Origin: Brasenia schreberi
Lineage: Eukaryota > Streptophyta > Magnoliopsida > Nymphaeales > Cabombaceae
Direction of reading: 5' to 3'
Length of the DNA stretch: 64,000 nt
NCBI GenBank assembly: GCA_036023115.1
Contig: JAYKKT010000074.1
Coordinates: forward strand, 6,645,501 to 6,709,500
The translations under genes and the position numbers were made by a program. Within the stretch, counting starts at the first letter, position 1; each line of letters opens with the position of its first letter. Below are positions 45,601-58,500 of this stretch, in pieces. The notes below the pieces were generated by a model, which searched no databases, was not told where the DNA came from, and was given only the letters and a program-made list of their open reading frames with translations.

Positions 45601-47905
45601 AAACTCTACTAATGTTGATTTAAAGTCCTTCCCTAACGACACAAACAAAGAAGTCACATTCTTCACTAATGTTGATTCCAAGTCTCACCCTAACTCCAAA
45701 CCTACCAATGTTGATTTTAAACCACACCATAACCACACTAAACTAATGTTGATTTCATTCTCACCCTAACCATATCCTAACAAGATAAAACAACAAACTT
45801 CGCTTCAGATTGTTGAGAAAACCCTTATATCAACCGCACTAACATATTGTCATCTACACCGATATATCATCATTTCATTAGAACAAAAAGTATTTCACTA
45901 TCGTTGATTAAAAGTCTCTTCAAGCACCTAGCATATCCCTCACTAATGATGATTTTAAAGCTTTGCTGCAAACAAGCTCTACAATTGTTGATTTAAGTCT
46001 TGCCCTAACCACAACGACGAAGACACCATATACTTCATATGGTTGATTTTTAGGTCATACGATATCCACACAACACTAATGCTCATTTGAAGTCCAAAAC
46101 AAACTCTACTAATGTTGATTTTAAGTCTTTCCCTAACCACACAAACAAAGAAGTCACATTCCTCACTAATGATGATTAAAAATCTCACCCTAACCACGTC
46201 GCACCAATGTGGACTTTAAGTCTCACCTTAACCATACTCTGCTAATGTTGATTTCAACCTCACCCTAACCATACATAGCTTTCTCATGTCCTGTCTTATC
46301 GAGATAAAACAACAAACTTCGTTTTCGATTGTTGAGAAAACCCTTATATCAACCGCACTAAATGTATCGTCATCTAAACCGATATATCTTCATTCTATTA
46401 AAACAAAAAGTATTTCACTATCGCTAATTAGAAGTCTCTTTTAAAAACAACTAATACATCCCTCACTAATCTTGATTTCAAAGTCTTACCACAAACAACT
46501 CTACCAATGTTGATTTAAGTCTTACCCTAACCACAACAATAAAGAAACAATAGATTTCCCCAATGTTGATTTTTAAGTCATACCATGTCACACTCCACTA
46601 AAGCTTATTTCAAGTCCTACTGCCCCCAAACATCACTTTATCATATATCATCTAACCGAGAACAAATAAAACTCTTCAATTTAAATTGTTGATTCCTTCC
46701 TAACATCAACCACGCCAAGCGTATTCTCATCTAAAACGATACATCATCATTCCATTAGAACAAAAAGTATTTCATTATCGTTAATTAGAAGTCTCTTCTA
46801 AAAGAACCTAACATATCCCTTACTAAAGGAGCATTCTTTACCGACTTAAAAGGAATTCTTTTAATGTTGATTTCAAGTCTTTCCCCAACCAAACAAACAA
46901 AGAAGTCGAATTATTCACTAATATTTATTCTAAGTCTCACCCTAATCACACTCTACTAATATTGATTTCAATCTCACCCTAACCACACTAAACATATTGT
47001 CATTTAAACCCTTATATCAACCGCACTAAACGTACTGTCATTTAAACCGATCAATCATCATTCCATTAGAACAAAAAAAAGGATTTCACTATCGTTGAAT
47101 AGAAATCTTCTCTAAAAGCACCTAACATATCAATTACTAATGTTGATTTTAAAGTCTTGCCGCTCTACCAATGTTGATTTAAGTCTTACCTAACCACGAC
47201 AATCAAGACACCATATGTTTCCCAAATATTGATTTTAGGTCATACCTTCACGACACTCCACTAATGCTCATTTAAAGTCATACCGCCGCCTAACATCACT
47301 TTATCATATATCGTCTACCCGAGACCAAATAAAAGTCTTCAATTTAAATTGTTAATTCCTTCCTAACATCAACCACGCCAAGTGTATTCTCATCAAAATC
47401 AATACACAACCATTTAAATTAAAACAAAAATACATCCCAATGGTTGATTAGAACTCTCTAACAACAACGCATTTCTAAACACATACAACATAACCCTCAC
47501 TAATGTTGATTTGAAGTCTTTCCCAAACCACATAAACAAACAAGGCACATTCTTCACCTATGTTGATTTTGAGTCTTACTTAAAACAAACTTCGTAACCA
47601 CATCGCACCAAAGTTGATTTTAAGTCTCACCCTAACCACACTCAACTAATGTTGATTTCAATCTCACCCTAACCATACATAGCTTTCTCATGTCCCGTCC
47701 CAGCGAGACAAAACAACAAACTTTGTTTGAGATTGTTAAGAAAACTCTTATATCAACCGCACTAAATGTATTCACATCTAAATCGATACATCATCATTCC
47801 ATTAGAAGAAAAAGTATTTTACTATCGTTGATTAAAAGTCTCTTATAAAAGCACATGACATATCCCTCACTAATAAAGAAGTTGCATTCTTCACTAATGT
47901 TGATT
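42690..47905 (+). repeat. Satellite segment, higher-order units
   Basis: The unit marker 'catagctttctcgtgtcctg' with 'ttagcgagataaaacaac' recurs at about 43407, 44256, 44946, 46271 and 47672, with partial units in between. Inside each unit the order is: marker, 'gttgagaaaacccttatatc', 'aacaaaaagtatttcactat', 'caaacaagctctacc', 'ttaggtcatacc', 'tttaaattgttgattccttc', 'acaaacaaagaag', and again the marker. Several units are shortened. No genes; the open frames here are repeat-derived. Confidence 0.9.
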
Positions 47906-47912
47906 CCCAATA

Positions 47913-49105
47913 AGCTATGTTAGCAGTTAACTCCCAATAAGCTAGATCATTCTTTATTGTTTCTTTTCAACACTTTTGTGGTCGTCCTCTACCTCTTTTA
48001 ATACTTTCCAAATTTAGTTTTTCTAACCTTCTTACAGGTTCTTCTTTTGATCCTCTTTCTATATGTCCAAACCATCTTAAACGATGTTCTCTCATTTTAT
48101 CCTCTATTGGTGCCACTCCTAATTTGTTTCTAATAACCTCATTATGTATACGGTCTTTTCTTTATTGACCACTCATCCATCTCAACATATTCATTTCTGT
48201 CACATACATCTTTTGTACATGTTGATGATTAACTACCCAACACTCAGAACCATAAAACATGGCAGGCCTAATTGCTGCTCTATAATATTTACCTTTTAAT
48301 TTTAATGGTATCTTCTTATCACAAAGAATACCTGATGCTCCTCTCCATTTTAACCAACCACCATTAATTCTATGTGTAACATCTCTATCAATTCTTCCAT
48401 CACTTTGAAAAATTGACCCTAGGTATTTAAAACTTTCCTTTTGGGGAATGCAATGTGTGCTAATTTTAATTTCTATGTCCTCTGAAGTAGCCAAATGATC
48501 AAACTTACATTCCATATATTTTGTCTTTGTTCTACTAAGTCGGAGGCCTTTGCTTTCTAATGTTTCTCTCCATAGTTCCAATTTTCTATTAACTTTTTCC
48601 TTAGACTCCTCCACTAATACAATGTCATCTGCAAATAACATACACCAAGGTACTTCATCTTGAATATATTTTGTTAACTCATCCATCACCATTATAAATA
48701 AGTATGGACTTAAAGTTGATCCTTGATGTAACCCAATATTAACTTCAAAGAAGTGTGTCGTTGCTTCATGAGTCCTCACACATGTTTTTGCACCATCATA
48801 CATGTCTCTTATAAGGTTAATATATGTCATTGGGATACCTCTTTTTTCCAAAGTTCTCCAAAAAACCTCCCTTGGTACCCTATCATAAGCTTTTTCTAGA
48901 TCAATAAATATCATGTGAAGGTCTTTCTTTTTTGCTCTAAAATGTTCCATAAGACGTCTCAAAAGGTGAATCGCTTCAATAGTAGATCTGCCTGGCATAA
49001 ATCCAAATTGGTTCTCTGTTGTACTTGATACTTGTCTTAACCTACGTTCGATAATTCTTTCCCATAATTTCATAGTATGACTCATTAACTTGATACCTCG
49101 ATAAT
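47913..49105 (-). mobile_element. RTE-type LINE fragment (RT and C-terminal part)
   Basis: On the minus strand it runs from the NYRG-like codon region (about 49105) to shortly before the C-terminal end. A 321-codon frame (49127-48162) covers [23 protein letters not shown] and ECWVVNHQH; a frameshift at about 48165 follows. The last roughly 95 bases, including the (GTT)n tail, are missing, and so is everything 5' of the RT. 'cccaataagct' occurs twice at the left boundary (about 47905 and 47932). Confidence 0.88.
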
Positions 49106-49797
49106 AACACATTGCACCTGTGTGCATAAAATGTTATCTGACATCTTGGCTATTTAATTCACGGCAATCCAATGAATGATTTACTAGTCTACTGATAAGC
49201 AGCGGTTTGTACATTTAGACAGGTATATCGTATACAGTAATCCAACAAATAAGAGATGGGTGTTTTGTTTGTTGTATTAAATCAAGTGAATTCTAGACAG
49301 GTATACCGTATACAGTATACACAATTATGCAAACATACATACTTGCTTCTATCCATGAATTTTAAAATTTCTGAATAGAGGCTTTGCACCCTCATAGATA
49401 TTCTATGTGAAATAGGTTGCATCACTTGTGTTCTGCAAGTGTGACATCAGTACAACAGTGAACCGTTGGTTATCCGTTTAGTACCATATGTGGGTCAGAA
49501 CGATTGATATACCAAAAAGGGAACCTGACTTTTCTGAGTTTTCTTATATTAGGTTATAGCCTGGTGCTTGAGAGCTGATAATATCTAGTGATTGTTTTGC
49601 TCTAATTCTTGATGATTGCAAGTTGCAACTCTAAAATTCTGTTATTGTTTATTGTATTATTAAGTCTTTTGTTGGTACATGAATGTTATGACTAACTCCA
49701 TCTCTTATTTGTTGTTTTTGATATTTTATTTTTTGAATCAGATTGTGAAATTGTGAATTGAGTTGATCCTAAAAATAACCGACAATAGAAAAGGAAA

Positions 49798-52209
49798 ATG
49801 AGTATCAATTGGTACTGACCCTACTGGGAGTTCTGGTGGAAGTGTTCCTTCAAGTTTAGGATGAACAACAAAAGTTTCAAAACCTTAAATACCTCATGAT
49901 AGATGCACCATTGTGGATGTGCGTACAAAAGGAAGAATTATACGAAGGTGGTGGAAGTAATATACATTTTATGTGTAAATTTTGCAACGTGAGTTTTACA
50001 GGTTCATATACCAGAGTGAAGGCACATGTTTTAAAATTATCAAAACATGATAGCATGTCTGAATGTGGATGAGGATTTACGAAAATAATTATTGAAAAAA
50101 CAAGATAAGTATGAAAAAAAGAACGAAAGGAGTGAAAAAGGAACAAATATTCCATTATTTGGTGGATACAAAGAAAATGCAGAAAAGAAAAGAAAGTTAA
50201 TGCAAAGTGAATTTAAAGGTTTTAGAGGATGAGCAATTGAAAAATCATTTAATGTAGTTGGAAGGGAGGAGATGGATAAAAAGATTGAAAGATTTTTCTT
50301 TTCAAGTTCACTTCATTTTAATGTAGCAAGAAATTGGAAAGATCTTATCACTTCATTGGCTAATTGTAATTTACATGGTTATGATCCTCCAAGTTCTGAA
50401 AAATTGCAAACCATTATTCTTAAAGAAAAAAAAGTCAATATTGAAAGACTTTTAGAACATAAGAAGTTTTCATGAGAAACTAATGGTGTTTCTATTGTTT
50501 ATTATGGATGGAGTAATATTCAAAGGCGTTCACTCCTTAATTTCATTGCTTATTCAATTAGTGGGCCAATATTTTTTAAGTCGGTTGATGCATCTTGTCA
50601 CTTCATTGGCTAATTGTAATTTACATGGTTATGTTCCTCCAAGTTCTGAAAAATTATAAACCATTATTCTTAAAGAAGAAAAAGCCAATATTGAAAGACT
50701 TTTAGAACATAAGAAGTTTTCATGAGAAACTAATGGTGTTTCTATTGTTTCTGATGGATGGAGTACTATTTAAAAGTGTTCACTCATTAATTTCATTGCT
50801 TATTCAATTAGTGAGCCAATATTTTTTAAGTCGGTTGATGCATCTAGAGAAATTAAAACTGCAGGATACTTGAAAGATTTATTTATAGAAGTTATTAGGA
50901 GTGTTGGACCAGATCATGTTGTACAAATAACCATTGATAATGCAACTAATTGCAAAAGTGCAGGGTTAAGTTTGTAAGGTTATTATCCACACATTTTTTG
51001 GACACCTTGTGTAACTCACAGTTTAAATTTGGCTCTTTCTCGTATATGTAAGCCATCAGAAGATAAAAATAATCTTCGTGCATATGAATTGTGTTCATGG
51101 ATTGAAGATATGGCAACAGATTGTATGAAGATAAAGAATTTTGTAATAAATCACCATTTAATTTCAGCGATATTCAATAGACATTCTCATTTAAAGTTGT
51201 TCAAGGTTGCAGAAACACGTTTTGCTTCTTTGATTGTGATGGTAAAAAGATTCAACACAATGAAGACATCATTGGTTCAAATGGTTACTGATCCAAGCTG
51301 GGATGCATACTATGGTAACAAGGTTGAAGATCAAACTAGGGCCTAAGCAGTGAAGACTATTATTCTTAATGATTTATGGTGGGACAAGGTATCATATTTT
51401 CTTGAATTCACAGAGCCTATGTGGGAGATGTTGAGAGAAGTTTAAAGATAACCAATGATTCATAAAGTTTATAAAATGTTGGATACCATGATTTAAAAAG
51501 TTGAATCAATAATTTTAATGCACGAGAAAAAAGAACTTCATGAGACATCATCATTTTATGATCATATACATTCTATAGAGCGTTGTCCTCCTAATCAAGA
51601 TCCTGAAATAGCAAAGAATAGGCAAATGTGTTTGGGAAGGATTTATCGTGACTCATACCTACTTAGGCAAGTAAATTATGAATATGGAAAGTTTTATTGT
51701 GCCAGACTTGATTCATTAGAAGCATTGGAAGCAAGGGATTATCAAGATCCACTAGATTGGTGGACATGTTATGGATTTGAGATGCCTCTTCTTCAAAAGC
51801 TTGCATCAAAATTATTATCTTAACCTGCTACTTCTTGTTGTGAAAGAAATTGGAGTACATATTCTCAAATTCACAATATCAAAAGGAATAATCTATCAAG
51901 TAGTCATGCTGAAGACTTGGTTTATGTCCATTCAAATCTGATATTGGTTTCACGATCTAATGCTAAGTAAAGGTAAAAATTACTAATCTTTCAAAATTGT
52001 TTTCTTTTTTATTAATCATGATGATTATATTTGATCTTTTCTTCTTATTTATTTGAATATATTGCAGTTAAGGAGCATCAAAATATTGGGATGCAAACCC
52101 GGAGGAATATCACTTAGATGGCAGCAAAGATTTGCATACTCTTAATATGGAACTCACTTATCCAATAGTCCCTTCAGTTGATAATATTGTTGATAGTAAA
52201 GATCTATAA
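49798..52209 (+). pseudogene. hAT transposase pseudogene (BED finger to dimerisation domain)
   Basis: A BED-type finger lies at about 49900-50070 (PLW-like start, FMCKFCNVSFTGSYTRVKAH). The core has VNIERLLEHKKFS-stop-ETNGVSIV, then LLNFIAYSISGPIFFKSVDAS, IRSVGPDHVVQITIDNAT, and PHIFWTPCVTHSLNLALSRI. Next comes AETRFASLIVMVKRF, and, after stops, ARDYQDPLDWWTCYG, the dimerisation domain CCERNWSTYSQIHNIKR and a final exon from 52068 (YWDANPEEYHLDG) ending TAA at 52207. Stops include 50473, one in GLSL-stop-GYYPHIF, 51344 and 51820 (probably from a Gln codon). A 250-bp tandem duplication breaks the core. It differs clearly in sequence from the transposase at 27272, so it is a different hAT family. 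Confidence 0.92.
50346..50845 (+). repeat. 250-bp tandem duplication in the hAT transposase
   Basis: 50346-50595 is repeated as 50596-50845 with few substitutions. Both copies contain the same TGA (50473 and 50723), while copy 2 has an additional TAA where copy 1 reads 'ttgcaaacc' (copy 2 'ttataaacc'). Confidence 0.93.
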
Positions 52210-52565
52210 TTTATAAGGTATATGTTCATTACTTCATTTCATTTATCAAACATTAATATTGTTCATAGTTGATAAATGATATTATGATAATATTGTTGAT
52301 ATGCAAATCATGATTTTTTTTATTGATTTGTGTATTATGATGAAATAGGTAGTTCTTTACTTGTTTTGCTTTAATATAAAGTTGTGTATTTACTGTTGTC
52401 GTCATATTCTTATGTTAATTGGATGTCTCGCTTGTTCTAGGCTTCTAATTTGATTTAGTTGAATATATAATATATATAATATTATATACCTTAGTCGCGT
52501 CGCCGCACCCAAATTTTTTAAAATTTGTTGTATCCCACACCAGCACCCGCACCCATGTGACATAG

Positions 52566-55500
52566 CTTATATCAATCAAACTAAACATAGTCATCTAAAT
52601 CGATACATCATCATTCCATTAGAACAAAAAGTATTTCACTATCATTGATTAAAAGTCTTCTAAAAGCACCTAACATATCCCCCACTAATGTTGATTTGAA
52701 AGTCTTCTTGCAGACAAGTTGTAGAATTGTTGATTTAAGTCTTGCCCTAACCACAACGATGAAGACAACATATACTTCACTAAGTTTGATTTTTAGGTCA
52801 TACCATATCCACACACCACTAATGCTCATTTCAAGTCTTATCACTACCCACCATCACTTTATTGTATATCATCTAAGCGAGACCAAATAAAAGTCTGCAA
52901 TTCAGATTGTGGATTCTTTCCAAACAAAAACCACGCCACGCTTATTCGCATCTAAATACATACACTATCATTTAAAATAAAACAAAAAAAACTTCCCAAT
53001 GGTTTATTAGAATTCTCTTGAAGAACAACGCATTTCTAAACAAATTATGCCTCACTAATGTTGATTTCAAGTCTTTCCCTAACCACACAAACAAATAAGA
53101 CAAATTCTTCACCTATTTTGATTTCAAGTTTTACCCAAAACAAACTCTACTAATGTTCATTTTAAGTCTTTTCTTAACCACACAAACAAAGAAGTCGCAT
53201 TCCACATTAACGATGATTCCAAGTCCCCAACCACATTGCACGCATGTTGATATTAAGTCTCACCCTAACCATAATCTCCACTAATGTTGATTTCAATCTC
53301 ACCCTAACCATACATAGCTTCCTTGTGTTCTGTCTTGGCGAGATAAAACAACAAACTTCATATCATATCGTTGAGAAAACCCTTATATCAACTGCACTAA
53401 ATGTCTTGTCATTTATACCAATACATCATCATTCCATTAAAACAAAAAGTATTTCACTATCATTGATTAGAAGTCTCTTCTAAAAGCACCTAACATATCC
53501 CTCACTAATGTTGATTTCAATGTCTTGCTGCAAACAAGCTCTACCAATGTTTGACTTAAGACTCACCCTAACCACAATCAATTAATGTTGATTTCAATCT
53601 CACCCTAACCATACATAGCTTTCTCGTGTCGTGTCTTAGCGAGATAAAACAACAAACTTAGTTTAGGATTCTTGATAAAACCCTTATATAAACCGTTCTA
53701 AACGTATTATCATCTAAACCAATACATCGTTATTCCATTTAAACAAAAGGTATTTCGCTATCGTTGATTAGAAGTCTCTTCTAAAAGCACCTAACATATC
53801 CCACCCAAATGTTGATTTCAATGTCTTGTTACAAACAAACTCTACCAATGTTTGATTTAAGTATTACCCTAACCACAACGATCAAGACACCATATATTTC
53901 CCTATTGTTGATTTTTAGGTCATAACCTCACCACAGTCCACTAATGCTTATTTCAAGTCTTAATGCTCTTGCAGCACTATATCACATATCGTCTAACTGA
54001 GACCAAATGAAAGTCTTCAATTTAAATTGTTGATTACTTCCTAACACAATTCTAAACCCACACAACATTAGAATTCTCTTGAAGAACAACCCATTTCTAA
54101 ATGCACACAACATTATTCGTCACTAATGTTGATTTGAAGTATTGTCAATTAAACCAATACATCATCATTCCATTAGAACAAAAAATATTTCACTATTGTT
54201 GATTAGAAGTCTCTTCTAAAAGCACCTAACATATCCCTCACTAATGTTGATTTAAAAGTCTTGCCGCAAATAAGCTCTAGCTATGTTTATTTAATCTTAT
54301 CAAAAACAAACTCCACTAGTACTCATTTCAAGTCTTACAGACCCCTTGCAACGTCACTTTATCATATGTCGTCTAACCGAGATCAAATAAAATTCTTTAA
54401 TTTATATTGTTGGTTTCTTCCTAACATCAACCACGCCACGCGTATTCTCATCTAAATCAATACACAATCATTTAAATTAAAACAGAAAATACATCCCACT
54501 GGTTGATTAAAACTCTATTGAAAAATGCTGCCTTTTTAACCACACATAACATATCCCTCACTAATATTGATTTAAAATTTTTAACTAACCACACAAACAA
54601 AGAGAAGACACATTCTTTACCTATGTTGAATTTAAGTCTCACTTAAAACAAAGTCTTCTAATGTTGATTTCAAGTCTTTCACTAACCACACAAACAAAGA
54701 AGTCGCATTCTTCACTAATGTTGATTGAAAGTCTCACCCTAACTACATCACACCAATGTTGATTTTAAGCCTCACCCTAAGCACACTTAACTAATGTTGA
54801 TTTCAATCGCACCCTAACCATACATAGCTTTCTCGTGTCGTGTCTGAGCAAGATAAAACAACAAACTTCATTTCATATTGTTGAGAAAATCCTTATACCA
54901 ACCGCACTAAACATATTGTCATCTAAACCGATTCATCATCATTCCGTTAAAACAAAAAGTATTTAACCATTGTTGATTAGAAGTCTCTTCTAAATGCAAC
55001 TAACATAACTAATGTTGATTTCAAAGTTTTGTCGCAAACAAGCCCTTCCAATGTTGACTTAAGTCTTACCATAATCTCAACGATTAGGACACCATATATT
55101 TCTCTAATGTTGACTTTTAGGTCATACCTTCACCACACTCCACTAATGCTCATTTCTGCCCCAGCAACACTTTATCACATATCATCTAAGTGAGATCAAA
55201 TAAAAGTCTTTAATTTAAATTATAAATTCCTTCCTAACATCAACTACGTCAAGAGAATAATCATATAAATCAATACAGAATCATTTAAATTAAAACAAAA
55301 ATTACTTCCCAATGGTTGATTAGAACTCTCTTAAAAAACAACGCATTTCTAAACACAAAACATATCTCTCACTAATGTTGATTTAAAGTCTTTCCCTAAC
55401 CACACAAACAAAGAAGTACATTCTTAACTAATGTTGGTTCCAAGCCTCACCCTAACAACATCACACCAATGTTCATTTTAAGCCTCACCCTAACCACACT

Positions 55501-58500
55501 CAACTAATGTTGATTCTAATCTCACCCTAACCATACATAGATTTCTCGTGTCCTATCTTAGAAAGATAAAACAACAAACTTCGTTTCAGATTGTTGAGAA
55601 AACCCTTATATCAACCGCACTGAATGCATTGTCATCTAAATCGATATATCATCAATCCATCAGAATAAAAAGTATTTCACTATCATTCATTAGAAGTCTT
55701 CTAAAAGAACCTAACATATCCCCCATTAAAGTTGATTTCAAAGTCTTACAGCAAACAAGCTCTACCAATGTTGATTTAAGTCTTACCCTAACCACAACGA
55801 CCAAGACACCATGTATTTCCCTAATGTTGATTTTTAGGTTATACCCTCACCACACTCCACTAATGCACATGTATGTCTTACTGCCCCGCAACATCACTTT
55901 ATTATATATCGCCTAACCGAGACCAAATAAATGTCTTCAATTTAAATCATTGATTCCTCCTTAACATCAACCACGCGAAGCATATTCTCATCTAAATGCA
56001 CAATCATTTAAATTAAAACAAAAATACTTCTCAATGGTTGACTACAACTCTCTTGAAGAACAATGCATTTCTAAACACACACCTCTCACTAATGTTGATT
56101 TGAAGTATTTCCCTAACCACACAAATAAAGAAGGCATATTCTTCACCTATGTTGATTAAGTCTAACCCAAAACAAACTCAATTAATGTTGATTTCAAGTC
56201 TCTCCCTAACTACACAAACAAAGAAGTCTCATTCTTCACTAATGTTGATTCCAACTCTCACCCTAAGCACATCACACGAATGTTCATTTTAAGTCTCGCC
56301 CTAACCGAACACAAGTAATGTTGATTTCAATCTCACCCTAACCATACATAGCTTTCTCGTGTCCTGTCTTAGCGAGATAAACAACAAACTTCATTTCAAA
56401 TGGTTGAGAAAACCCTTATATCAACCGCACTAAACGTATAGTCATCTAAACCGATACATAATCACTATTGTCATACCCTCCCTCACCACATGCGACTAAT
56501 GCACATTTCAAGTCTTACTGCCCCGCGGCATTACTTTATCATATGTCGTTTAACCGAGATCAAATCAAAGTCTTCAATTTAAATTGTTGATTCCTTCCTA
56601 ACACCAACCACGATAAGGGTATTCTCATCTAAATCAATACACAATCATTTAAATTAAAACAAAAAATACTTCCCAATGGTTGACTAGAACTCTATTGAAA
56701 AACAACCATTTCCAACCACACACAACATATCCCTCACTAATATTGATTTAAAGTCCTTCCCTAACCACACAAACAAATAGAAGGCAATTTCTTTACCTAT
56801 TTTGATTTTAAGTCTTACTCAAAATAAACTCTTCTAATATTGATTTAAAGTCTTTCCCTAACCACACAATCAAAGAAGTTGCATTCTTCACTAATATTGA
56901 TTCCAAGTCTCACCCTAACTACATCACCCCAATGTTGATTTTAAGTCTCACCCTAAGCACACTCAACTAATGTTGATTTCAATCTTACCCAAACCATACA
57001 TAGCTTTCTCCTGTCCCGTCTAAGCCATATAAAACAACAAACTTCGTTTTCGATTGTTAAGAAAACCCTTATATCAACAGCACTAAACGTAGTAATATCT
57101 AAACCGATACACCATCATTACATTAGAACAAAAAGTATTTCACTAATGTTGATTAGAACTCTCTTCTAAAGGTACCTAATATATCCCTCACTAATGATGA
57201 TTTCAAAGTTTTGCCGCAAACAAGCTCTAACAATGTTGATTTAAGTCTTATCCTAACCACAATGATAAAGACACCATATATTTCCCTAATGTTGATTTTT
57301 AGGTCATACCCTTACCACACTCCACTAATGCTCATTTCAGGTTTTATTGGCCCCAACATCACTTTATCATATATATAGTCTAACCGAGACCAAATAAAAG
57401 TCTATAATTTAAATTGTTGATTACTTTCTAACATCAACCACGCCAAGCGTATTCTCATCTAAATCAACACACAATGATTTAAATTAAAACAAAAATTACC
57501 CCTCATTGGTTGATTAGAACTCTCTTGAAGAACAACGCATTTCTAACCACACACAACATATCCCCCACTAATATTGATTTAAAGTCATTCCCTAACCACA
57601 AAAAGAAGGAAGACACATTCTTTACCTACGTTGATTTTAAGTATTACTTAAAACAAACTCTTCTAATTTTGATTTCAAACATTTCCCTAACCACAAAAAC
57701 AAAGAACTTGCATTCTTCACTAATGTTAATTCCAAGTTTCACCCTAACCATATTGCACCAATGTTAACTTCAAGTCTCACCCTAACCACACTGAACTAAT
57801 GTTGATTTGAATCTTACCCTAACCATACATAGTTTTCTCGTGTCCTCTCATAACGAGATAAAACAACAAACTTCATTTCACATTGTTGAGAAAACCCTTA
57901 TACCAACCGTACTAAACGTATTGTTATCTAAACTAACACATCATCATTCCATTAGAACAAAAGGTATTTCACTAAATTAGATTAGAAATCTCTTCTAAAA
58001 GCACCTAACATATCCCTCACTAATGTTGATTTCCAAGTCTTGCCACAAACAAGCTCTACCAATGTTGATTTAAGTCTTACCCTAACCACGACGATCAAGA
58101 CACCATATGTTTCCCTAATATTGATTTTTAGGTCATACCTTCACGACACTCCACTAATGTTCATTTAAAGTCCTACCGCTCCCGAACATCACTTTATGAT
58201 ATATCGTCTAACCAAGAACAAATAAAAGTCTACATTTTAAATTGTTGATTAGAAGTCTCTTCTAAAAGCACCTAACATCAACTGTGTCAACCGTATTCTC
58301 ATCTAAATCAATACATAAGCATTTAAATTAAAACAAAAAAATACTTTTCAACAGATTATTAGAACTCTTAAAAAACAACGCATTTCTAACCACACACAAA
58401 ATATTCCTCACTAATGTTAATTTAAAGTATTTCCCTAATCACACAAACAAAGAAGGTATATTCTTCACCTACGTTGATTTTGAGTGTGACGCAAAACAAA

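Larger units (their letters stand above)
49106..52565 (+). mobile_element. hAT transposon, second copy, left end not found
   Basis: It carries a dead hAT transposase (49798-52209). The right end 'cacccatgtgacatag' at about 52550-52565 resembles the complement of the ends of the 39820-41205 element, with G+C-rich subterminal sequence before it (52493-52560). Satellite resumes at 52566 with 'cttatatcaatc'. No matching left terminus was found between the LINE fragment and the transposase, so the left end is probably deleted; 49106-49797 holds untranslated or intronic sequence with two 'agacaggtata.cgtatacag' repeats (about 49217 and 49293). Confidence 0.75.

Noticed and set aside
49106..49800. 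Left inverted end of the second hAT element
   Set aside because: Looked for CTATGT-type ends in both strands of this stretch and near the LINE boundary ('ctatgttagcag' at about 47917); the latter is LINE sequence and its flank does not match 'cttatatc' on the right.
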